A stretch of 64,000 nt of DNA from Aminipila luticellarii. Lineage in GTDB: Bacteria > Bacillota > Clostridia > Peptostreptococcales > Anaerovoracaceae. A program made the position numbers and the translations under genes. The stretch covers positions 62,001 through 126,000 of the forward strand of contig NZ_CP035281.1 in NCBI RefSeq assembly GCF_004103735.1, in the 5' to 3' direction. Numbering within the stretch: position 1 is the stretch's first letter; every line of letters starts with the position of its first letter. The notes under the pieces were generated by a model. It did no database searches, was not told the DNA's origin, and saw only the letters and a list, made by a program, of their open reading frames with translations. Of the stretch, positions 44,940 through 53,667 are shown piece after piece.

Positions 44940-46217
44940 ATGGTAAAAGCAATCGTAGGCGCTAATTGGGGCGATGAAGGAAAAGGTAAGATTACGGATA
45001 TGCTTGCGAAGGAATGTGACATAATCGTTAGATTTCAAGGCGGAAGCAATGCAGGCCACACCATTGTAAATGACTATGGCAAGTTTGCGTTACATCTGCT
45101 GCCCTCCGGCGTATTTTATAATCATACCACAAGCGTTATCGGAAACGGCGTAGCCTTAAACATTCCATATCTTGTAAAAGAGATCAACTCCTTGGTGGAA
45201 CAGGGCGTTCCGAAGCCGAAGGTCTTGGTTTCAGACAGAGCGCAGATCTTAATGCCTTACCATATTTTATTTGATGAATATGAAGAAGAAAGACTGGGAG
45301 GCAAATCTTTCGGCTCGACCAAATCCGGAATTGCACCGTGTTATTCAGACAAATATGCCAAGATTGGCTTTCAGGTAAACGAACTTTTCGATGAAGATAC
45401 ATTAAAAGAAAAAATCGAGAATGTATGCGAGCAGAAAAATATCATATTGAAGCATTTATACCATAAGCCGCCGATTGACAAGGAAGAGCTATATAAGACC
45501 ATGGTAGAATACAGGGAAATGGTCAGACCGTATGTATGTAATGTATCCGCATATCTGTACAATGCCATTAAAGAAGGAAAGAACATCCTGCTGGAGGGTC
45601 AGCTGGGCGCACTGAAGGACACGGACCACGGCATTTATCCGATGGTTACTTCCTCCTCTACCTTAGCTGCGTACGGAGCGATCGGAGCCGGTATCGCACC
45701 TTATGAAATCAGGGAAATCATCACGGTGGTAAAGGCTTATTCCAGCGCGGTCGGTGCCGGAGCATTTGTCAGTGAGCTGTTTGGAGATGAAGCAGAAAGC
45801 CTGAGAAAACGAGGAGGAGACGGCGGCGAATATGGAGCTACTACGGGAAGACCAAGGCGCGTAGGCTGGTTTGATGCGGTGGCTACCAAGTACGGATGCC
45901 GCATACAGGGAGCTACAGAAGTCGCACTTACGGTATTGGATCCTCTTGGATATTTAGATGAAATTCCTATTTGTGTAGGTTATGAGATCGATGGTGAAGT
46001 GACCACAGATTTCCCTAATACGACACAGCTTTATAAAGCAAAGCCGGTATTAAAGAAGTTACCAGGCTGGAAGTGTGATATCAGAGGCATTAAGGAATTC
46101 GACAAGCTTCCGGCTGAATGCCAGAATTATGTAAAAGAAATCGAAAAGGAAATAGGTGTACCGATCACGATGGTTTCCAATGGACCGGGACGTGACGATA
46201 TTATCCTGAGAAAATAA
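44940..46217 (+). CDS. purA: Adenylosuccinate synthetase
   Basis: GTP-dependent ligation of aspartate to IMP, the first committed step to AMP. The 425-residue protein begins with VGANWGDEGKGKITD (GDEGKGK phosphate loop) and has QGGSNAGHTI near residue 35, EGQLGALKDTDHGIYPMVTSSST near 220 and TTGRPRRVGWFDA near 300. The frame extends to 44862 through the terminator; the ATG at 44940 with AAGG about 8 nt upstream is preferred. Confidence 0.96.
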   Translation: MVKAIVGANWGDEGKGKITDMLAKECDIIVRFQGGSNAGHTIVNDYGKFALHLLPSGVFYNHTTSVIGNGVALNIPYLVKEINSLVEQGVPKPKVLVSDRAQILMPYHILFDEYEEERLGGKSFGSTKSGIAPCYSDKYAKIGFQVNELFDEDTLKEKIENVCEQKNIILKHLYHKPPIDKEELYKTMVEYREMVRPYVCNVSAYLYNAIKEGKNILLEGQLGALKDTDHGIYPMVTSSSTLAAYGAIGAGIAPYEIREIITVVKAYSSAVGAGAFVSELFGDEAESLRKRGGDGGEYGATTGRPRRVGWFDAVATKYGCRIQGATEVALTVLDPLGYLDEIPICVGYEIDGEVTTDFPNTTQLYKAKPVLKKLPGWKCDIRGIKEFDKLPAECQNYVKEIEKEIGVPITMVSNGPGRDDIILRK

Positions 46218-46268
46218 TAAATTTCCCGATGCCAGGAAAGAATAAGCCTTGAAGGGAAGGTGAATTCT

Positions 46269-46475
46269 TTGAAAGATCTGGATAATTTATGGGAAACTTC
46301 CAATATGGAAAACTCAAAGGACTTTAAACCGGAGGGAGAAGATCTCTGGTTTGGAAATGAAAAATATGCTGAACAACTGGTGAAGAACGGCAATGTTCCG
46401 CCGGGAAGCGTTCAGCATCAGAATTTGGGCCATAACTCGAAAAAAGAGGGACTGGGACCCAATACGAAACGGTAA
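46269..46475 (+). CDS. Small hydrophilic hypothetical protein
   Basis: A 68-residue hydrophilic protein without a recognised domain; it is rich in Asn, Lys and Gly at its C-terminal half (PPGSVQHQNLGHNSKK). Start choice: TTG at 46269 with AAGGGAAGG 8 nt upstream; a GTG at 46260 lies in that site and is the alternative. It follows purA by about 50 nt and ends before a strong terminator, so it is probably expressed as the tail of the purA transcript. Confidence 0.6.
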   Translation: MKDLDNLWETSNMENSKDFKPEGEDLWFGNEKYAEQLVKNGNVPPGSVQHQNLGHNSKKEGLGPNTKR

Positions 46476-46480
46476 GATGA

Positions 46481-46525
46481 AAACTGGCCTTAAAGATATT
46501 TAATATCTTTAAGGTCAGTTTTCTT
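46481..46525 (+). terminator. Terminator after the purA-small ORF unit
   Basis: A stem of about 18 bp with one G-T pair (46482-46499 with 46503-46520) is followed by a T-rich tail. The remaining roughly 110 nt before the next gene holds nothing clear. Confidence 0.85.
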
Positions 46526-46636
46526 GTAAAATACACAATATCTTCACACAATGTACACGTTGAAGTCAAAGCTGCTCCATGTTTTTCCATTAATATTTAT
46601 ATGACAAGATTCAAAGTAAAGTGAGGTAAATAATCA

Positions 46637-48409
46637 GTGGACATTGGAACTAGCAGGAATAAAGCAAAGGCAGGTCTGAGTAAAATCCTTACGGCGGTCA
46701 GAACGGGCGGAATGAAGACAGGGGCGAAAATCGAAATCCTGTTCAGCAAAATCCCTGTTCTGAAAAAAATTACAAGGCTGACGTCAGGAAAGAAAAAAAT
46801 GGCATACACGGCGATGGCATTGGCAGTGATCCTGCCGGCAGCTTATGTAATAAGCAGTATGGCATTAGGAAAAGAAACGGCTTCCGAATTTGCGGAATAC
46901 ACGGCAAAGAAAGGAAATGTAGAAGTAGCTGTCAGCGGGTCCGGAACGGTAACTCCTGTAGAGCAGTATAACATCTCTGCACTGGTGGAGGGGGATGTGC
47001 TCCAGGATACTTTTAAAGAGGGAGATACCGTAAAAAAGGGAGATGTCCTTTATGTGATAGATTCTGAGGAAATGGAAAATTCGCTGGAGAAAGCAGACAT
47101 TGCATTAGAGAAGCAGCAAATAAGTTATAACGACAGCGTGAAGGCGTATGCCGGGCTCAAGGTCACCTCACCGATTAAAGGGATGATTGATGAGCTCTAT
47201 GTAGCCAAAGGAGATTCGGTACAAAAAGGCACCAAAATAGCAAAAGTTGTCGATAATGACACCATGACAGCAAGGGTGCCTTTCAGCGAAATCGATGCAG
47301 AAGGCCTTTATACGGGGGAGACGGTTACCGTCACGGTGGAAAATACTTTCGAGCAATTAACAGGAAAAATAAGTAAATTATATAATTCCAAAAGAGTCCT
47401 GGACGGCTATATAACCGTTACTGATGTGGAGGTGGAACTGACCAATCCGGGTTATTTGAAGACCGGTACATATGTTTCGGTAACGGCGGGAGGCAAAGCC
47501 TGTTATTCCTCAGCCCCCCTCGAAGCTTCTTCAGAAAAAATTGTGCTGGCAGAAGCCGCAGGAACAGTGAATTCAATTAACGTAGAAGGCGCTTACTTAA
47601 AAAATGGCGGTGCCATAGCTACACTGGACAGCGACGATGCGGAGGATGAATTAAAAAACGGCCAACTTTCTTTGCGGGAATCTCAGATATCCTATAATAA
47701 TACACAGAAACAATTGGATAACTATACCATTACCTCTCCGATTTCAGGCACCGTTATCTCAAAATCGGTGAAAGCGGGAGATAAATTGGACGAAAATGCT
47801 ACCACCATGGCTGTAATCGCCGACATGTCAAAGATCACCTTTGAAATCAGCGTAGACGAACTGGATATAGCCAGCATGAGCGTAGGGCAGACGGTGGATA
47901 TTACAGCAGATGCACTTCCGGATAAAGCCTTTACCGGGTATGTGGAGAAAATAGGGCTTTTAGGAACATCTACGGAAGGTGTGACCTCCTATCCTGTTAC
48001 GATCGTTATCAATGAGCCAGATGGCCTGTGGCCAGGCATGAATGTAACAGGAAATATCGTCATCGATTCTGCCAGAAATGTTCTGGTAGTTCCCGTAGAC
48101 GCTGTAGCCAGGGGGAATACCGTGACGATGAAGGACGGAACTCAAAAAAAGGTAACGATAGGGCTGAGTGATGATAACAATGTGGAGGTAAAAAGCGGCT
48201 TGAAGGAAGGAGATGTACTCCTGGTAAAGGTGCAGGCAAAAGAATCCTCTAATACTCAGAACATGATGAGAGGCCCAGGCATGGGAGGCGGTCAAAGCGG
48301 CGGCAGTATGTCTGGCGGAGGAAATGGTGCTTCGGGAGGCAACTGGTCCGGTAAAGGCAGCGGCTCATCCGGAGGAGGCAGCGGCGGCGGTGCTCCCGGC
48401 AGAATGTAG
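46637..48409 (+). CDS. MacA/HlyD-like efflux adaptor with duplicated lipoyl domains
   Basis: Membrane-anchored periplasmic-adaptor-type protein of a MacAB-like exporter; in Gram-positive cells it would link the ABC transporter to substrate at the outer face of the membrane. The 590-residue protein has a positively charged N-terminus, one transmembrane helix near residues 55-75 and two biotinyl-lipoyl-like regions (about 90-195 and 300-400), with short helical segments in place of the long adaptor hairpin. Beta-barrel domains follow, and the last 48 residues are rich in Gly and Ser with Met at both ends. The start is GTG at 46637 with GAGG 10 nt upstream. Coupled to the ATPase and permease genes. 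Confidence 0.85.
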   Translation: MDIGTSRNKAKAGLSKILTAVRTGGMKTGAKIEILFSKIPVLKKITRLTSGKKKMAYTAMALAVILPAAYVISSMALGKETASEFAEYTAKKGNVEVAVSGSGTVTPVEQYNISALVEGDVLQDTFKEGDTVKKGDVLYVIDSEEMENSLEKADIALEKQQISYNDSVKAYAGLKVTSPIKGMIDELYVAKGDSVQKGTKIAKVVDNDTMTARVPFSEIDAEGLYTGETVTVTVENTFEQLTGKISKLYNSKRVLDGYITVTDVEVELTNPGYLKTGTYVSVTAGGKACYSSAPLEASSEKIVLAEAAGTVNSINVEGAYLKNGGAIATLDSDDAEDELKNGQLSLRESQISYNNTQKQLDNYTITSPISGTVISKSVKAGDKLDENATTMAVIADMSKITFEISVDELDIASMSVGQTVDITADALPDKAFTGYVEKIGLLGTSTEGVTSYPVTIVINEPDGLWPGMNVTGNIVIDSARNVLVVPVDAVARGNTVTMKDGTQKKVTIGLSDDNNVEVKSGLKEGDVLLVKVQAKESSNTQNMMRGPGMGGGQSGGSMSGGGNGASGGNWSGKGSGSSGGGSGGGAPGRM

Positions 48410-48418
48410 GTGATAGCC

Positions 48419-49168
48419 ATGATAAAGCTAGAGGACATTTATAAGATCTACGTAATGGGAGACAGTGAGGTCCACGCTCTGGACGGAATTTCTCTGGAAA
48501 TTAGAGAGCGGGAAATGGCAGCCATCATCGGACAGTCCGGATCCGGAAAATCCACTTGCATGAACATTATAGGCTGTCTCGATGTGCCGACAAGGGGAAA
48601 ATACTATTTAGACGGGGTGGATGTAAGCACGCTGAACGACGACCAGCAGGCAGAAATCAGGAACAGGACCCTGGGATTTATATTTCAGCAGTATAATCTG
48701 ATTCCAAAGCTGAATGTTATTGAAAATGTGGAGCTCCCTTTAATTTATAAGGGATTACCCGAAGCAGAGAGAAAAGAAAGAGCCATAATCTCTTTAAAAA
48801 GAGTCGGGCTGGATACAAAGACAACCAATATGCCTTCCCAGCTTTCAGGAGGTCAGCAGCAGCGGGTTTCCATCGCCAGGGCGCTGGCAGGAGAACCTTC
48901 CATCATTTTAGCGGATGAGCCCACCGGAGCTTTAGACAGCAAAACTGGGCGTGAGGTGCTGGAATTTTTGCAGCAGTTAAATGCCGAAGGAAATACGGTG
49001 GTCCTGATCACTCATGATATGGGTGTGGCAGAAAAGGCAAAACGGATTATCCGGGTCTCAGATGGAAAGATCATAGAGGACAGCGGGCACTCTGTTACGG
49101 AAAGCGCCACAGAAAAGCGGATGGTACCCCCAGAGCAGGTTATTTTTGCAGGAGGTGAAGCTCAGTGA
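48419..49168 (+). CDS. MacB-like ABC transporter ATPase
   Basis: The 249-residue ATP-binding subunit of a LolD/MacB-type transporter. Walker A is GQSGSGKST near residue 40, followed by the Q-loop FQQYNLIP, the signature LSGGQQQR near 140, Walker B IILADEP, the D-loop and the switch His in LITHDMG. A GTG at 48410 is an alternative start; the ATG at 48419 has AGGTGA at 7-nt spacing. It lies directly after the adaptor gene and its stop overlaps the permease start. Confidence 0.93.
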   Translation: MIKLEDIYKIYVMGDSEVHALDGISLEIREREMAAIIGQSGSGKSTCMNIIGCLDVPTRGKYYLDGVDVSTLNDDQQAEIRNRTLGFIFQQYNLIPKLNVIENVELPLIYKGLPEAERKERAIISLKRVGLDTKTTNMPSQLSGGQQQRVSIARALAGEPSIILADEPTGALDSKTGREVLEFLQQLNAEGNTVVLITHDMGVAEKAKRIIRVSDGKIIEDSGHSVTESATEKRMVPPEQVIFAGGEAQ

Positions 49169-50343
49169 ACTTTAAACAGTCTTTTACTCTTGCACTGAAA
49201 AGCTTAAAAAGTAGCAAAATGAGGGCCTTTCTGACGATGCTGGGCATTATCATAGGAGTTGCCTCGGTGATCGTGCTGATCAGCCTCATGAACGGCTTAT
49301 CCTCTGACATGACCTCCCAGTTTGAGAGTATGGGAACAAATACGATTACCGTCAATCTCGTGGGAAGAGGCGGAAACCGGGCAGCAAAGGTCGAAGATAT
49401 CGAAGAGCTTGTAAAGGAAAATCCCGCTTATTTAGACCAGTACAGCCCTATGGTGACCGCATCGGTCACCGTAAAAAATGGGACAGAATCCATCGATACG
49501 ACCACAGTTAAAGGAGTTAATGAAAATTATCAGGAAATGCAGCATATCGAACTGGACCAGGGAAGATTTATTCAGTATATCGATACGACCCGAAGGCAGA
49601 AAGTCTGCGTGGCAGGGAGTTATGTGGTAAGTGAATTATTCGGAACAACAAATCCTATCGGACAGACTGTAAAAATAAACGGTTCAGAATATACCATAGT
49701 GGGATTGCTGACAGAAACTGCAGATTCCGAGGAAAGTTCGGACGATGATGTAATTTATATCCCTTATACAACGGCAACCAGACTCTCCTACAACGGAAAT
49801 ATCAGCAGCTACTACATAACAGCAATAAATACAGAAAATATCGATATAACAGTTGCCTTGATTGAAAATGCGCTGTATAAAATCTATGGCAGTGCAGACG
49901 CCTACCGTGTGACGAGTATGACCTCGATGATCGAGCAGGTGAATGAGATGACCAGTTCAATGGCAGCGGTACTCGTGGGTATAGCCGGTATATCACTGGT
50001 TGTAGGGGGGATAGGAATCATGAATATCATGTTGGTCTCTGTGACAGAGAGAACCAGAGAAATCGGCGTAAGAAAAGCCCTGGGGGCTAAACGTAAAAAC
50101 ATTATGGAGCAATTTATAATTGAAGCAGCGACGACCAGTGCTTTGGGAGGAGTTATAGGAATCCTTTTGGGTATTGCTGTCTCTGCCGCAGCCGGAAAAA
50201 TCATGGATATGACTGTAATTGTTTCACTGAATGCCATATTACTGGCCTTTTCTGTATCTGTAGGAATAGGTATTATCTTTGGATATTTTCCTGCCAATAA
50301 AGCAGCAAAAATGAACCCTATCGATGCACTGAGATATGATTAA
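49165..50343 (+). CDS. MacB-like ABC transporter permease
   Basis: The 392-residue type VII ABC permease has an N-terminal transmembrane helix (near residues 20-45), a large extracytoplasmic MacB periplasmic-core domain (about 50-260) and three C-terminal helices. The region GGIGIMNIMLVSVTERTREIGVRKALGAKRKNI is characteristic of the FtsX/MacB fold. GTG start overlaps the ATPase stop by 4 nt (GTGA), with GGAGG at good spacing. The substrate is unknown; peptides, antibiotics or a surface protein are possibilities. Confidence 0.92.
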   Translation: MNFKQSFTLALKSLKSSKMRAFLTMLGIIIGVASVIVLISLMNGLSSDMTSQFESMGTNTITVNLVGRGGNRAAKVEDIEELVKENPAYLDQYSPMVTASVTVKNGTESIDTTTVKGVNENYQEMQHIELDQGRFIQYIDTTRRQKVCVAGSYVVSELFGTTNPIGQTVKINGSEYTIVGLLTETADSEESSDDDVIYIPYTTATRLSYNGNISSYYITAINTENIDITVALIENALYKIYGSADAYRVTSMTSMIEQVNEMTSSMAAVLVGIAGISLVVGGIGIMNIMLVSVTERTREIGVRKALGAKRKNIMEQFIIEAATTSALGGVIGILLGIAVSAAAGKIMDMTVIVSLNAILLAFSVSVGIGIIFGYFPANKAAKMNPIDALRYD

Positions 50344-50385
50344 GATTTATCAGCAGTTTGACAAAGTAAAAAGAGGAGGAAATTT

Positions 50386-52278
50386 ATGAAAACCAATTAT
50401 TTTGCATATGGAGGCAGGCCTGTATATCGAAAAGTCGCTATTGCTCTGGCCTTTCTTCTCATTGTATTGATGGCAGTTCAGCCGGAAGAGGCACGGGCGG
50501 ATACGGATGATTCATCCAGTGCTACCATGATGCTGGAAGCCATGGGCGTTATCTCTCCGGACAGTTCGGGAAATTATAATTTAGGAGCTAATGTCACAAG
50601 GGCACAATATGCCAAGATGCTGGTCATGGCATCAAAATATAAGGATCAGGTGGCGGCTTCCTCTTATTCTTCTTTATTCAGAGATGTAAGTGCCGGAAAC
50701 TGGGCAGCGCCATATATTAAGCTGGCAGCATCCAATAATTTGCTGTCAGGTTACAGTAACGGAACCTTCAACCCTGACAGCATGGTGACTTTGGAGCAGG
50801 GTGTAAACAGCGCATTGCTCTTACTGGGATATACATCATCCGATTTTACAGGGGCTTTTCCTTATGCGCAGATGAATCTGTACTCTTCCCTGGGACTTTC
50901 TTCGGGTATCGTAGGGGGAATAGGCACGCTTATGACAAAGGGGGATGCGGTACAGCTGATCTATAACGCACTGAAGACTGACCTAAAAGACGGAAGCAAG
51001 AGTTATGCAGAATCTCTCGGATATTCCGTAAATGATAACGGTGAGGTGGATTATGCAGGTGTAGTAACGGACAATATGAATGGACCGTATACAGTCACAG
51101 CTTCTGACTGGTACACCAAACTGGGAATCAATTCAGGAGCTGCCGTGTATAAGAATGGAAACAAGATCAGTCTTGCCGATGTGGAAAACTATGATATTGT
51201 TTATTATTCCAATTCAAAAAGTACCGTATGGGCTTACAACGACCGGGTAACCGGAATTTATGATAAGGCGGAACCGAGTCAGGACGCTGTCACCAGCATT
51301 ACCCTGTCAGGAAAAACTTACACGCTGGAATCCACAAAAGCCTTTTCAGCCTTGTCTTCCACCGGGAATCTCAAGATAGGAGATGCAATCACTTTACTTC
51401 TTGGAAGGACCGGGAACGTGGCGGACGCGGTCTCCAGTACAGTCTTAAAACAGGAAACCATCCTTTATGTGACAACGGCTGATAAAACTGCCATAGAAGG
51501 GGTGACGCCGACAGGAAGCAAAGTTGCATATACTGTAGATAAAAATACTACGGTGGAACCGGGAGATGTGATTAAGATCACGTTTGATTCCGGTGGAAAC
51601 ATGCAGATTTCTTCTGTTTCAGGAGGAGGAATGATATCCGGAACAGTCGATTCAGATCTCATGAATATTGGCAATACTAGGATCGCCGGCACAGCAACCA
51701 TACTGGATACCTATGAGGGCGCATATACTGCCACCTCCATCAGCAGATTGGACGGATTGACCCTTGACAGTGATGACGTTCTGTACTATGAAGCCAGGAA
51801 CGGATCGGTTACCAGCCTGATTCTCAACAATGTTACAGGGGATTCACTTCAGTATGGCGTTATAACTTCTGCAAAGTCTTCAGGCAAAAATAGTTCAGGC
51901 ACAAGCGGAAGTTATATATATGATATAAAGGGAACAAGCTATTCCTTGAACAGCAGCGATACGAATTTTAATGTATCTGCAGGACCTGCCATGTTTTACG
52001 GGGATGGGGACAGCATTGAGAAAATGAAAAATATTACTAGGGCAAGCTCAAAAGTTCAATCTTTTGACGGCTCTTCTGTAACCTTCGCTGATGGCACATC
52101 CTTTAAGCTGGCGGCAGATGTAGCCGTATATGAATATAAGACATCGACAGGTACCTACAGTTACGAGGGTTCTGTCAGTGATGCACTCGAAGCATATAAA
52201 TCCGGAAAAATGATGACTTACTGCTACGATAAAGGGACAGTTAAAGGCGGGCAGATCAGAGTGATCATATATCAATAA
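50386..52278 (+). CDS. S-layer homology (SLH) domain surface protein
   Basis: A 630-residue secreted protein. A signal peptide (hydrophobic residues about 17-33) is followed by about three SLH repeats (residues about 45-210) with the SLH hallmarks VTRAQYAKMLVMASKY and FRDVSAGNWAAPYIKLAASNNLLSGYSNGTFNPDS, which bind pyruvylated cell-wall polymer in characterised proteins. The rest is Ser/Thr/Gly-rich beta-type sequence without a recognised domain. It lies 42 nt after the exporter permease, so it may be a partner or cargo of that system or simply a co-regulated surface protein. Confidence 0.87.
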   Translation: MKTNYFAYGGRPVYRKVAIALAFLLIVLMAVQPEEARADTDDSSSATMMLEAMGVISPDSSGNYNLGANVTRAQYAKMLVMASKYKDQVAASSYSSLFRDVSAGNWAAPYIKLAASNNLLSGYSNGTFNPDSMVTLEQGVNSALLLLGYTSSDFTGAFPYAQMNLYSSLGLSSGIVGGIGTLMTKGDAVQLIYNALKTDLKDGSKSYAESLGYSVNDNGEVDYAGVVTDNMNGPYTVTASDWYTKLGINSGAAVYKNGNKISLADVENYDIVYYSNSKSTVWAYNDRVTGIYDKAEPSQDAVTSITLSGKTYTLESTKAFSALSSTGNLKIGDAITLLLGRTGNVADAVSSTVLKQETILYVTTADKTAIEGVTPTGSKVAYTVDKNTTVEPGDVIKITFDSGGNMQISSVSGGGMISGTVDSDLMNIGNTRIAGTATILDTYEGAYTATSISRLDGLTLDSDDVLYYEARNGSVTSLILNNVTGDSLQYGVITSAKSSGKNSSGTSGSYIYDIKGTSYSLNSSDTNFNVSAGPAMFYGDGDSIEKMKNITRASSKVQSFDGSSVTFADGTSFKLAADVAVYEYKTSTGTYSYEGSVSDALEAYKSGKMMTYCYDKGTVKGGQIRVIIYQ

Positions 52279-52354
52279 AATAAGAACGCTTGAAGGACCA
52301 AAAGGAACGGAATGTAAAAAAGCCACGGGGTATTGTACCAATGGCATTAAGTTA

Positions 52355-52406
52355 AGAAGAAAGAGAAGTTTTCGTCATCTATGACGTTAGGTTCTCTTTT
52401 CTTTTT
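52355..52406 (+). terminator. Terminator after the SLH gene
   Basis: A long hairpin with AAGAAAGAGAA/TTCTCTTTTCTT arms (one bulge), an inner perfect CGTCAT/ATGACG stem, and a T-rich tail. The next 85 nt up to the transposase remnant contain no gene. Confidence 0.7.
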
Positions 52407-52492
52407 ATATAAAAAAGTAAATGATCTTTTTCGTGACATGACAAATAGACAAGATGGGATTCTTGTCAAAAAAGATGTTTTTTTCGAAAAAA

Positions 52493-53163
52493 TTATGCTA
52501 CTCTATACATGAAGCTTATTGTTTGCTTGACCTTCATATCTCGTGGTCTTGAGCGTCCAGGGCGAATGGGGGTTATATATCTTGCAATCAATGCTTCAAT
52601 ATCAGGTGGAAGGCCTTTTCCTAATAGAAATTCACGGCATATATGTACTGCGACAGAAAAGTTGGCTTTATATACATACTTTCTGTCTTTCTTTTCTATG
52701 ACTACGTGCCAGGTAATCAATTCGGAAAAGTTATACATGATCAGCCGTGCAAAAATTTCTTGGAGAATGTATTCCACTTTTTTTGAATGAAAATGAAGTA
52801 ACCCTATTGTATATTTTAAATCTCGAAATGATGTTTCAATTCTCCAACGCATCCCATATAACTGTTTTAAAACATCCGGTGGACATTCATCTTTATCTAG
52901 ATTTGTTACAACAACTTCAAAAGTATTCTCCGTAATCGGAAAACGAACAACTCGAAATGGCAATGCATATATTACGGCCAAGTCCGACTTTTTACTGTTT
53001 GAAGGAAGATAATCAAAATTCTTGTTATGCGCAATTTTGCGGTAATGATTTCCATCCCTTTTCTTGAATATGAGCCATGTTGTTATACGCCTCGTATCCT
53101 CTGTCTGCAATAATAATCGCTTTCCCTGACAGAGTAGAACGATCCACCATTTCAGTTAACGCT
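52493..53163 (-). pseudogene. Decayed IS4-family transposase remnant
   Basis: The C-terminal half of an IS4-type DDE transposase is readable from about 53050 to 52493, with the signature YGMRWRIETSFRDLK (Y-(2)-R-(3)-E-(6)-K), carrying the third catalytic acid. In another frame, from about 53165 to 53050, an upstream part is readable with the IADRGYEAYNNMAHIQEKG block and the second Asp. A frameshift plus an apparent internal deletion near 53045-53059 separates them, and the N-terminal part with the first Asp is missing. No clear terminal inverted repeats or target duplication are visible. The element is inactive. Confidence 0.8.
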
Positions 53164-53446
53164 TTATTTTCTCCCTATCGATTCAGTCAGGTTTTTAACG
53201 GCGGTATCATCACCTGATTTCAAGGCATCCACAATGCAGTGTTTCATATGATCCTTTAAAATTATTTTGCCAGTGTTATTAAGTGCCGCTGTAACCGCCG
53301 ATAGCTGAATCAATACCTCTGCAGTCAGATTCATTTTCCACCATTCTTTTTACAGCATCCAGGTGGCCTCGTGCCCGGGCCAGCCGGTTCAGTACAGTTT
53401 TTGTATTGGTGGACGCCTTTATGTTTTTCGGCCGGATTGCAGGCAT
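53164..53446 (-). pseudogene. csoR: Frameshifted CsoR/FrmR-family metal-sensing repressor
   Basis: Two frames together make a CsoR-like protein of about 94 residues. From the ATG at 53446 the first frame reads ..NTKTVLNRLARARGHLDAVKRMVENESDC; after a loss of about 2 nt near 53321 the second frame continues AEVLIQLSAVTAALNNTGKIILKDHMKHC and runs to the stop at 53164-53166. The joined protein keeps the Cys-His-Cys metal-ligand pattern of copper-type CsoR, so it was a plausible metal sensor. It directly abuts the transposase remnant and no copper-exporter gene is nearby. A sequencing error is a possible alternative to true decay. Confidence 0.75.
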
Positions 53447-53667
53447 ATACAGGACCTATGCTGCCATTTAAATTATGGGCATACGCCTGAGAGAGCTTTG
53501 CTCTGTCCATGATCTTTCCTCCTATTTTTCCTTGAAAACAATATTTTGTTGTACAGTTCAAATCCTGTTGCATGAATGCAACAGAGGAAAGAAAGCCTTG
53601 ACTTTTTTGCTGAAGCAAAATAAGGTAAAGATAAAAATAGTATAAAATGGGGGAGGTTAAGAAGGAT

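Noticed and set aside
53331-53618. 95-residue minus-strand ORF upstream of the IS remnant
   Set aside because: It is in the third frame of the csoR pseudogene; the csoR-like residues are in the other two frames.
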